The position numbers and the translations under genes are program-made. DNA of 12,729 nt. Source: Opitutales bacterium. GTDB lineage: Bacteria > Verrucomicrobiota > Verrucomicrobiia > Opitutales > Opitutaceae. How positions within the stretch are numbered: the stretch's first letter is position 1; the number at the start of each line of letters is the position of its first letter. Shown piece after piece: positions 6,027 through 12,729 of the stretch. The notes beneath the pieces were generated by a model that did no database searches, had not been told where the DNA came from, and saw nothing but the letters and a program-made list of their open reading frames with translations. Where the stretch lies: positions 1-12,729 of the forward strand of contig JAJFLS010000424.1 in NCBI GenBank assembly GCA_021772595.1, read 5' to 3'.

Positions 6027-6998
6027 CTAGAACCAGTTGAATTTTCTAAATATGAAAATCTGCAATCCAGCGATGGCGGCCGTTATGCCGGCGAAGATCC
6101 AAAAGGCGTTTCCGCTATCGACGCCGGGCATGCCGCCGACATTGATGCCCATCAGGCCAGTCAGAAAACTCAACGGCAGAAAAATTGTCGCCGCGACGGA
6201 GAAAATATAAGTGATTTCGTTCAAGCGTTCGGCGTGCATGTTTCGAACCTCTTCGTTGATGATTTGAGTGCGGTCGCGCAGCTCGTCGAGCTCCTCCGTA
6301 AAGCGCGTGACTCGATCGAGGTCTTCGGCTAACTGTTGCTTATGCTCCTCGGTTAAGCAGGGAAAATCGCTTCTCAATAGTCCTCCGACCACAGCTTTTT
6401 GCGGGATGATATAGCGCCGGAAGATCGCGGTTTGCTTGCGAATCTTTCCGATGCCCTGCATCAGGTCGGAGCCGTGTCCCAGCGCGATCTGCTCTTCCAC
6501 TCTGGAAATATCTTCTTCGAGATCTTCGATGAACGGCTCCATCCGCGCGAACAATCGACTGGTGATCATGATCAAAAAGTCTGCCGGGGACTTTATCGCC
6601 TCGCCTGCTTGAATCGCGTGCTGGATATCTTCGATGGCTTTGATATCGCGATTGCGGGTGGTGATTACTCGGTCCTGGTCGATCCACATCCGCAGCGCAA
6701 TCATGTCTTCGGGCTCGTCCGAATTAAACAAATTCATCGCCCTGAAAATCACCATCATGCCTTGTTCATGCTGGAGCAATCTGGGGCGCGTTTCCTTGGC
6801 CAGGAGAGCGTCGATGATCTGGGGGTTGAGCTCGGTATTGCTCTCCAGCCATTCTCGCGAGCCCGGCTCTGAGGCGTGCAGATGCACCCAGAGAAAGCCC
6901 CTCCCTGGCTGGCAGTCGCATGCCGCCTGATGATCCAGCAGCTGGTTGGTGCCTATTTCGTCGATTTGGCAGGCGTGGAGAAAATATTGGTTTTTCAT
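6027..6998 (-). CDS. zntB: CorA superfamily divalent cation transporter, ZntB type
   Basis: The protein (323 residues, the family's usual length) is a homopentameric inner-membrane metal transporter by family. It has a cytoplasmic alpha/beta domain (about 1-250) with the typical 'RPRLLQHEQGMMVIFRAMNL' strand pair (71-90) and the long stalk helix, then two membrane helices (about 264-283 and 298-317) separated by the pore signature. That signature reads 'GINVGGMPG' (284-292), as in the ZntB branch, whereas classical CorA has GMNF. It ends with the basic 'FRKFNWF'. ZntB proteins carry Zn2+, probably inward with protons, though the metal here is inference. The start is ATG 6998 with AGAAGAG close upstream. 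It is divergent from the channel fragment with 75 bases between and lies near an NRAMP-family gene. Confidence 0.9.
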   Translation of the reverse strand: MKNQYFLHACQIDEIGTNQLLDHQAACDCQPGRGFLWVHLHASEPGSREWLESNTELNPQIIDALLAKETRPRLLQHEQGMMVIFRAMNLFNSDEPEDMIALRMWIDQDRVITTRNRDIKAIEDIQHAIQAGEAIKSPADFLIMITSRLFARMEPFIEDLEEDISRVEEQIALGHGSDLMQGIGKIRKQTAIFRRYIIPQKAVVGGLLRSDFPCLTEEHKQQLAEDLDRVTRFTEELDELRDRTQIINEEVRNMHAERLNEITYIFSVAATIFLPLSFLTGLMGINVGGMPGVDSGNAFWIFAGITAAIAGLQIFIFRKFNWF

Positions 6999-7073
6999 AT
7001 GCTCTTCTGATGTCTTTGGAACGATGTGGTTGCAATCCTCCGCTCGGTAAACAACAGATAGAGAGACGTATAT

Positions 7074-7304
7074 ATGGGTAAGTCTGTTTCGCGCATTAAA
7101 GAATATCGTTTTTTACAAGGGAATTCCATCGCCTCCCGACTGCGCAGCACCCTATGTCTGCTCTTGGCGGCGCTTATCCTGCACTCGCTGGCGATGATGG
7201 GGTTCGAGGGCTACTCCTTGTTCGACAGCGTTTGGGTTACGCTGACTACCGCTACCACTGTAGGCTATGGCGATCTCGCGGCGGGCGCTGCCGCCCGAGC
7301 GTGA
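7074..7304 (+). pseudogene. Truncated two-helix K+ channel (pore fragment)
   Basis: Only 76 residues: a first membrane helix (about 24-42, LRSTLCLLLAALILHSLAMM), the pore helix 'LFDSVWVTLTTATT' and the K+ selectivity filter TVGYGD (62-67). The second membrane helix and any regulatory domain are missing: after GYGDL the frame runs into AAGAAARA and stops. No other frame downstream resumes a channel sequence. The break coincides with a strong GC hairpin (7275-7299). A complete pore needs the second helix, so the product is unlikely to conduct; it is probably a remnant. The start ATG 7074 has GAGAG about 10 bases upstream. Its frame continues, after the TGA and 13 codons, straight into the NRAMP gene. 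Confidence 0.75.
7275..7299. repeat. GC-rich hairpin at the channel break point
   Basis: CTCG-c-GGCGG, loop GCGCTG, CCGCC-CGAG: a nine-pair stem with one bulged base, spanning the last codons of the channel fragment. No T tract follows. It may mark the deletion or insertion that cut the gene, or act as a transcript end before the NRAMP gene. Confidence 0.45.
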
Positions 7305-7343
7305 CGAGCGCTTCACGATACCTTTCATCTCAAATTCAACAGC

Positions 7344-8564
7344 GTGCTAAAGAGACTAAAAAATATTGGCCCCGGAGCAATGGTTGCCGCAGCATTCATC
7401 GGACCCGGAACAGTAACGACAGCTACTATAGCTGGAAGCAGTTTTGGTTATACGCTACTTTGGGCGGTTCTCTTCTCCATTTTCGCGACTTACATTCTAC
7501 AAGAGATGTCGGCGCGGCTGGGCGTTGTTGGCGGCATGGGAGTCGGGGAAGCCATTCGACAGAAGGCAACAGGGAAAGGATTAAAAATTCCCAGCGCCAT
7601 TCTAGTTATCGGAGCCATCTTGGTGGGAAATGCCGCTTATGAAGCGGGCAACATATCAGGTGCAACGTTAGGATTTTCCGAATACGCAGGCCAACTGAAA
7701 ACTTGGCCGGTCAATCCATTTACACTGGGAGTTGGAGCGCTTGCATTCGCGCTTCTTTTCGGCGGTAAATACAGGCTCATTGAACGCTCGCTAATCGCAT
7801 TGGTTAGCATCATGGGTATCGTCTTCATAATTGCTGCAATCGCTGCCAAACCCGACTTCGGGCTAGCGTTGAAAGGCATGCTTATTCCTTCCATCCCATC
7901 AGAACCCGAAGGGGGATGGCTGATGGTTGTTGGATTGATCGGAACGACTGTTGTGCCTTACAATTTGTTCCTGCACGCGTCTTCCGCAAAGAAACGCTGG
8001 TCGGGAGAAAAGGATTTGCCGGCCAGTCGTTCAGACACTTCCATATCGGTCGTCTTAGGTGGGGTAATTACGATGATGATCCTCATCGCAGCTGCTGCCG
8101 TTTTGCAGGGGAAAACGGTGACAAGCGCCTCGGAACTTGCTGGCGGGCTACAGCCGTTGCTGAAGGATTGGGCAACCCCCGTGTTGGCACTTGGTTTCTT
8201 TGCGGCCGGTATTTCATCTTCAATTACAGCTCCCCTCGCGGCAGCCTTTGCAACTTCCGAGACCTTAGGCTGGAAAGACGATCTGAAAGGCGGCAAATTC
8301 CGAATGGTTTGGATATTCGTTTTGCTCATCGGCATCGTGTTTTCGACTCTCGGATTCAAACCCACAGCTGTCATACTATTCGCGCAAGTAGCCAACGGGT
8401 TGCTGTTGCCAATCGTTGCGGCTTTCCTGCTTTGGATTATGAACGATCGCAAGATCATGGGCAGTCACACCAACAGTAAACTCGTAAACGCATTTGGCAT
8501 CCTCGTCATCCTGATAACTATTGGATTAGGCTTAAGAGGCATCTTAAAAGCTGCTGGAGTTTGA
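7344..8564 (+). CDS. NRAMP-family transporter with altered metal site
   Basis: This 406-residue protein with about eleven membrane helices belongs to the NRAMP (SLC11/MntH) family. The first helix reads 'GAMVAAAFIGPGTVTTATIA' (11-30), aligned with the family's '..GYmDPGNwaT.iagG', and helix 6 reads 'GLIGTTVVPYNLFLH' (197-211), aligned with 'gaTvMPHNLyLHs'. So the metal-binding DPGN is GPGT and MPHN is VPYN: the aspartate, asparagine and methionine ligands of Mn2+/Fe2+ transporters are absent. Helix 3 'GNAAYEAGNISGATLG' (95-110) is polar. It is therefore an outlying branch whose substrate I cannot name; Mg2+-type or non-transporting members are options. The start is GTG 7344, because the next ATG would cut into helix 1; no clear ribosome-binding site. 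Neighbouring ZntB suggests a metal theme. Confidence 0.88.
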   Translation: MLKRLKNIGPGAMVAAAFIGPGTVTTATIAGSSFGYTLLWAVLFSIFATYILQEMSARLGVVGGMGVGEAIRQKATGKGLKIPSAILVIGAILVGNAAYEAGNISGATLGFSEYAGQLKTWPVNPFTLGVGALAFALLFGGKYRLIERSLIALVSIMGIVFIIAAIAAKPDFGLALKGMLIPSIPSEPEGGWLMVVGLIGTTVVPYNLFLHASSAKKRWSGEKDLPASRSDTSISVVLGGVITMMILIAAAAVLQGKTVTSASELAGGLQPLLKDWATPVLALGFFAAGISSSITAPLAAAFATSETLGWKDDLKGGKFRMVWIFVLLIGIVFSTLGFKPTAVILFAQVANGLLLPIVAAFLLWIMNDRKIMGSHTNSKLVNAFGILVILITIGLGLRGILKAAGV

Positions 8565-8808
8565 TAGTGAAGACGATCCGCGTAGCGGACGTCGATCCGT
8601 AGGGGCTTCGCTTGCGAAGACCGCGTCGTCCAAGTTCGAGCTGCTTCCGCGATCTTCGCAAGAGAAGCCCCAACCATTCATCCCCGTTATTTCAACCGCT
8701 TGAATCTAATCCCCTAAATCGCGCGTATTAAATAGACATATCCGCAACTTCGAGTACTGTCACTGCCCAGGTTTTCAGATAGTTCGTCAATCCAACGTTC
8801 CCGCTTGT
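8565..8808. other. Intergenic region between NRAMP gene and large secreted protein gene
   Basis: No gene seen. It holds the hairpin TCCGC-GTA-GCGGA (8577-8589), the REP-like pair, and an AT-rich patch ATTAAATAGACATAT (8727-8741) that may belong to the promoter of the large gene. The same word with one change occurs upstream of the AraC-type gene. Confidence 0.4.
8599..8674. repeat. Inverted pair of REP-like elements (BIME-like)
   Basis: Copy 1 (8599-8625, plus) has head GTAG, then GGGCTTCGCTTGCGAAGA and CCGCG; copy 2 (8674-8648, minus) has GTTG, then GGGCTTCTCTTGCGAAGA and TCGCG. Over 24 bases they differ at two positions. They face each other across a 22-base spacer, so the whole can fold into one long stem, and copy 1 alone folds as CTTCGC-TT-GCGAAG. 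The head and layout agree with REP doublets. They lie 35 bases after the NRAMP stop. Confidence 0.65.
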
Positions 8809-11800
8809 ATGAATTCTCTCAAGTCACGCCTTTTCGCTTGGTTTTACTGCTCGCTCTTCCTGGTATCGCCGTGGATAGCACGCGCGGACGAGGGGAAGAA
8901 CATCGACATCGCCGTCTCTCGCAACGGCACGATCACGCTCGAGATCGCCAATCGCTCCCCCAACACCGATGTCTTTACCACGCCGAGAGACTACAGCATC
9001 CGCTACTCGACCGACCTCGAAAATTGGACGGAAATTGGCCGAATCAGCTCGCTTGAGGACTATCACGAAATTCGACATTTCGAGTCGAAAGGCGACCACC
9101 TTCGCTTCTACAGGGCGGACCGCGTAGAGCTGAGCCCCGTGTTGTTGATCCAAGCTGAACTATTCGTCAAAGCCCTGGAAACCTACAACGACTACGCCAG
9201 CGGAATCGTCCTCGAAGGAACCACCCTCGCAGATACCGTCGCCCTCCGGGAAACCGAAGACACCTTGAGAGCTCAGCTCCAGGCGATGATCAACAACAAC
9301 GAGCAACTCCCCAGCGGACTATTCGCGCTTTACCATCGCCTCCTCGCGGAAACCGACGAAATCCTCTCCGCCAATCCGCTCGAAATCCAAATCGGCGAAA
9401 CCATTCTGGAAATCGAAGTCTCCGAAGCGATGCGAATGATATCGCAAGAATACCGACGCCTCGGACTCGTTTCGCTAAACGACTACGACCGCCTCCCCGG
9501 AGTCTCACCGACCAATCTCTCGGGACTCGAAACGCTCATCGAGCACCTGAATCGTCGACAAGTCGGCATCGAAACGAGCATCCCGATTTTCGACAGTCTC
9601 TCCCCTTTCGGAAATTTCACCCTCGTCGACCGCCTAGTCCGTAAATACAGCGACATCCTTCTCGAACAAACCACCGACCACGACAACGACGGAAAGCTCG
9701 AGATCGACTACGGACTATTCCGCGAGCTCGTTAACGGCAACGAGCTCGCCGCCCGCGAAGCCGCCGCGATCATTCGAGGAATCGTGGACGCAAATCCGAT
9801 CCCGTGGGATTCCTTGGATAGCACCCCCGTTGCGTCGGACAGCATTAAAATCGTCCTGGCATCAATCGAAGCAGTCGAGCAACAACTCGAAACCGCAACC
9901 ACCCCGATCGCGCTCGACCAAGGATATGACGAAGTCTTCGAAAACCTGATTCTAAGGAGGATTCAATCCCATCTCCAAAATGAACACCGGAATTTCATCC
10001 GAAATTTGGAGATCTATATTAGGCACCCATCAATTCCTCTCGAGCTTCTTCCCGAGGTCGATCTGCCAGAGTTAAGTGTTCCTCCAATTGAAACGTTCCC
10101 TTGGTTTCACTTCTTTCTACCTGATCCAATAACAGCAGAAGAGATCAAAACGTTCGCATCCGCCCTCAACCAATGGAACAAATCAATCCACAGCAGTGTG
10201 ACTGAATTCACGGGCGCTTTGGAAATCTCAGAACAACTAGAGAATGACTTCTATCACATCCTCTCTGAAAAACTGAATGGCTACGCGGTCTCGTATCAGA
10301 ACATAACAGGCCTCTATGAAGCGCAGTCCTCAAGGCTCAGCAGCGCGGTCTCCTTTGGCACGGTCATATTCAACCTGCCCGGCGGCGACCAAATCGATAT
10401 TCATCCCGAATCTCACCCAGTTTTCGAATCTCTGCCTACCAAAATCGCCGATATTCTAAAATACCCCGGCATCGCGTCCAACGTGAGCGAAGAAGTACTA
10501 CACTCTCTAACGACGACAGAACAATGGTCAGCGCTGATGGGCGTCTCGTTGTCGGATATTTCGCCACCGAGCTCAGATGAACTATCCAAATACGGACGCA
10601 ATGTGGAACTACTCGCGATTCTGCTGGAGCGCTTCGGAAACTCGGTCATCACAGACGGGAAACTCGACTCCCTCGCATTCGCGCGAGCGATTCTCGCGAA
10701 CCAGGAACTCGAAACTCTGATCAGCGCTGTCGATCAGTCGGTTCAGGAAGGTTTAGCGCGTACCGAGAATATCGATATAGATATCCAAGTCGGCATTTCT
10801 AAAGAAGAATACAGAGAACTTCTCGGCATACTTGAGTCCACCAAAGAATCGATCCGAGAAAACGCCGACGCCACCATCGACGGCCTCGATAACTCGATAG
10901 TTGCGTCATTCCAATTAGCGCTCCAAGCACGCTACGAACTCATGCACAACGAAGTGGAGGCCATTCTCGCTTCTCGCCCCACCAATTCGAATCAGTCGCT
11001 TCTCAAGATCTCCATTGGCCAAAACGCATACAGCGTCCCCATTCAATCGGCATCCACGATTCTATCGGAGCAATTGAGGCGCATCGCCGTGATCGGCTCC
11101 CACGGCAATCCGAGCAGAAGACAATACGCGCGACTAAACGGAGTCACCGAAGACCTAGCCTTGCAAATAAAAGCGCGGTACCACTTTTCAGACTTGGGAA
11201 AACTCTGGACCGCGCCGACCACGCAAGAATCGATCGACCCACTAGACATTCAAACAGAGGATCGAGACGTATATCGCTACCTGCTCGCTGCCATACTAGA
11301 ATCCTTCGGACAAGAAATCATCAGCGAGGAAAACAAAGTAGACTTGTCGCTATTCAAAGAAAAACTGCTTCAAGAAGTATATACTCCAGTCGAAGACGGC
11401 GTTATCCTGAAAAGTCGCCATAAAGAAATTGCATCGAGCGAACTCAGCCAAGCGCTGGCAACCCTCCTTCCACTTAACATGCAATCGTGGGATGACCGCT
11501 TCGAAGCGGAAAATATCTGGGACGACATGAAGCAAGCGATCGTCGCGTCCGTTGCCCCTCTGATACAAGAACTTGAGCGAAGCGAAATCCGAATCCTGGA
11601 GCTGGACTACCGAAACAGGACCCACCCCGAGCCCGGAGACTTTTACTACAACTACATCGATTTAGACCATAGCTACGCCGAATCCGACTTGTCTCTGACC
11701 ATGCAAGACGGGAAAACCTTCAGCGTTCCCCTGCACGACATCAAAGCCATACCAAACTTCGCGTGGGAGCCCTATCCCGAAAACCCGATAGTCTTCACGG

Positions 11801-12729
11801 GCATCGAACATTCCGACCGGGAAGCATCGAAGCCGCTTTCGCTCGAAATTAGCTACACGAAGGACGGCACGATCAGCGATGAGGATCGCTATCAGGACAT
11901 AAACCGCGACAAACTCGCCGTTAACATCCTCACGCGCTACTACAACGACCCCGATTTCGCGCTCGATCCCCGCAAGGACGACCTCTTTCAAGATGGCGAA
12001 ATTTCCGTCGAAGTATTCCGCCGAATCATAAAAGGCATCGACGCGCTCCATCAGGAAATCCTCGTGCAGGCCGGAATCATGACCGACGAAGCGCTCGATC
12101 GGATGCAGACCTTGACTCAACCTCCGATGACGATCGAGAACGCCCTCGCAGTCTACAACGAAGCCACCCTTCTACAGAAATCGATATTAGAATACCTAAA
12201 CGAGCTCACCTTCTTCCACGAAAGAGAAGACGTGATCGAAATGGAGGAAGCCATCACCACGATCTACAAAGATGTCATCGACAAATTGATCGCCTACTAT
12301 CGCGGCAACGAGCTGGTCATCGACACGGACGGGACCCTCGTCACCGTACCCGTTCAGGAAATAGCCGACGAACTCACAGCGCTGGTAGAGGCCCGCTTCC
12401 CTGGCGAGGTAATCAGTGCCCACCACTACGCGGCGATTCCTGGGATCTCAATCGAAGACATTCGAAGCTACAACAAACTGGAGGAGTTTCTCGGCGCTCA
12501 AATCATTGCCTTGCCCCGGAACTCCGAGTTCGTCGAGATCCAATCGAAACTTTCGGAAATCGGCTTCATGCAATTGGTTCACGGGGCGATCATGCGGCAT
12601 TTCGATGAAGTCGTCGACGTACCCAGCAAGCAAATCGATATCTACGCGCTGCTCGCCCTGGTAACCAATACGGACATCGCTTTCAATCGCGTTCTAGAAA
12701 CCGCTCAATCTATCCACGGCGACGCCACC
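8809..12729 (+). CDS. Very large secreted repeat protein of unknown function (cut by right edge)
   Basis: An uninterrupted frame of 1307 codons runs from ATG 8809 off the window. Residues 1-26 are a signal peptide (LFAWFYCSLFLVS, cut after 'ARA'). A beta domain follows (about 31-107) with 'YSIRYSTDLENW' and 'DHLRFYRADRVEL', a pattern I know from secreted verrucomicrobial proteins. The rest is mostly predicted helix with five diverged copies of one module: a beta-hairpin such as 'LKISIGQNAYSVPI' (732-745), a 'LPGVS' or 'IPGIS' turn, then about 100 residues after the hairpin an EF-hand-like 'DHDNDGKLEIDYGLFRELV' (290-308). The only cysteine I find is in the signal peptide. There is no clear ribosome-binding site before the ATG. 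I see no catalytic motif, membrane helix or sorting signal in the visible part. The role may be surface or extracellular structure; this is a guess. Confidence 0.85.
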   Translation, partial: MNSLKSRLFAWFYCSLFLVSPWIARADEGKNIDIAVSRNGTITLEIANRSPNTDVFTTPRDYSIRYSTDLENWTEIGRISSLEDYHEIRHFESKGDHLRFYRADRVELSPVLLIQAELFVKALETYNDYASGIVLEGTTLADTVALRETEDTLRAQLQAMINNNEQLPSGLFALYHRLLAETDEILSANPLEIQIGETILEIEVSEAMRMISQEYRRLGLVSLNDYDRLPGVSPTNLSGLETLIEHLNRRQVGIETSIPIFDSLSPFGNFTLVDRLVRKYSDILLEQTTDHDNDGKLEIDYGLFRELVNGNELAAREAAAIIRGIVDANPIPWDSLDSTPVASDSIKIVLASIEAVEQQLETATTPIALDQGYDEVFENLILRRIQSHLQNEHRNFIRNLEIYIRHPSIPLELLPEVDLPELSVPPIETFPWFHFFLPDPITAEEIKTFASALNQWNKSIHSSVTEFTGALEISEQLENDFYHILSEKLNGYAVSYQNITGLYEAQSSRLSSAVSFGTVIFNLPGGDQIDIHPESHPVFESLPTKIADILKYPGIASNVSEEVLHSLTTTEQWSALMGVSLSDISPPSSDELSKYGRNVELLAILLERFGNSVITDGKLDSLAFARAILANQELETLISAVDQSVQEGLARTENIDIDIQVGISKEEYRELLGILESTKESIRENADATIDGLDNSIVASFQLALQARYELMHNEVEAILASRPTNSNQSLLKISIGQNAYSVPIQSASTILSEQLRRIAVIGSHGNPSRRQYARLNGVTEDLALQIKARYHFSDLGKLWTAPTTQESIDPLDIQTEDRDVYRYLLAAILESFGQEIISEENKVDLSLFKEKLLQEVYTPVEDGVILKSRHKEIASSELSQALATLLPLNMQSWDDRFEAENIWDDMKQAIVASVAPLIQELERSEIRILELDYRNRTHPEPGDFYYNYIDLDHSYAESDLSLTMQDGKTFSVPLHDIKAIPNFAWEPYPENPIVFTGIEHSDREASKPLSLEISYTKDGTISDEDRYQDINRDKLAVNILTRYYNDPDFALDPRKDDLFQDGEISVEVFRRIIKGIDALHQEILVQAGIMTDEALDRMQTLTQPPMTIENALAVYNEATLLQKSILEYLNELTFFHEREDVIEMEEAITTIYKDVIDKLIAYYRGNELVIDTDGTLVTVPVQEIADELTALVEARFPGEVISAHHYAAIPGISIEDIRSYNKLEEFLGAQIIALPRNSEFVEIQSKLSEIGFMQLVHGAIMRHFDEVVDVPSKQIDIYALLALVTNTDIAFNRVLETAQSIHGDAT
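9367..12684 (+). repeat. Five diverged copies of a bipartite module inside the large protein
   Basis: Copies (approximate residues of the large protein): 187-310, 510-632, 730-860, 961-1080 and 1168-1292. Hairpin parts: NPLEIQIGETILEIEV, VSFGTVIFNLPGGDQI, LKISIGQNAYSVPI, LSLTMQDGKTFSVPL, ELVIDTDGTLVTVPV. EF-like parts: DGKLEIDYGLFRELV, DGKLDSLAFARAIL, ENKVDLSLFKEKLL, DGEISVEVFRRII, SKQIDIYALLALV. The distance between the two parts is 95-106 residues in every copy. Identity is low, so this rests on pattern and spacing, not on close similarity. Confidence 0.65.

Noticed and set aside
9954..9982. Strong AAGGAGG inside the large gene followed by an ATG
   Set aside because: The ATG (9980) is 19 bases away and out of frame with the large gene; the surrounding frame continues unbroken.

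Overview
The window (about 55% G+C by eye) most likely comes from a Verrucomicrobiota-type bacterium, perhaps Opitutia. The best clue is the large secreted protein at the right end. Its N-terminal beta domain carries the 'YSIRYSTDLENW...RFYRAD' pattern that I associate with secreted proteins of that phylum. The dockerin-like secreted protein, an AraC-type regulator beside a transporter operon and GTAG-headed REP elements fit, but none is diagnostic. The assignment is inference.

Left part (1-3970, all minus strand). In transcription order: a YbaK/EbsC-type aminoacyl-tRNA deacylase (3970-3503), then a tripartite tricarboxylate transporter (TTT) operon made of the large permease TctA (3213-1726) and, overlapping it by 4 bases, a protein that joins the TctC binding protein and the small membrane subunit TctB in one chain (1729-386). 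Then comes the N-terminal part of an AraC-family regulator (305 to the left edge). The whole transporter is thus encoded by two genes, followed by a plausible regulator.

Middle (3971-6026). A gene-poor stretch with a short tandem repeat and several hairpins is followed by a minus-strand gene for a secreted protein of ten EF-hand/dockerin-like repeats with one cysteine per repeat. Upstream of that gene is a near-consensus sigma-54 (-24/-12) promoter and a REP-like element.

Metal and ion transport block (6027-8564). A ZntB-type CorA protein (minus) is divergent from a truncated K+ channel fragment (plus), followed in the same reading frame by an NRAMP-family transporter whose canonical metal-binding motifs are replaced.

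Right part (8565-12729). An inverted pair of REP-like palindromes precedes a very long open frame (8809 to the right edge, 1307 codons, no stop). It encodes an exported, apparently cysteine-free, mostly helical protein. By eye it holds five diverged copies of a bipartite module: a beta-hairpin 'I-x-I-G...VPI' followed about 100 residues later by an EF-hand-like 'DGKLD...F..L' segment. I do not recognise this family; it is the best candidate here for something undescribed.

No tRNA, rRNA, CRISPR array, intact transposase or integrase was seen.
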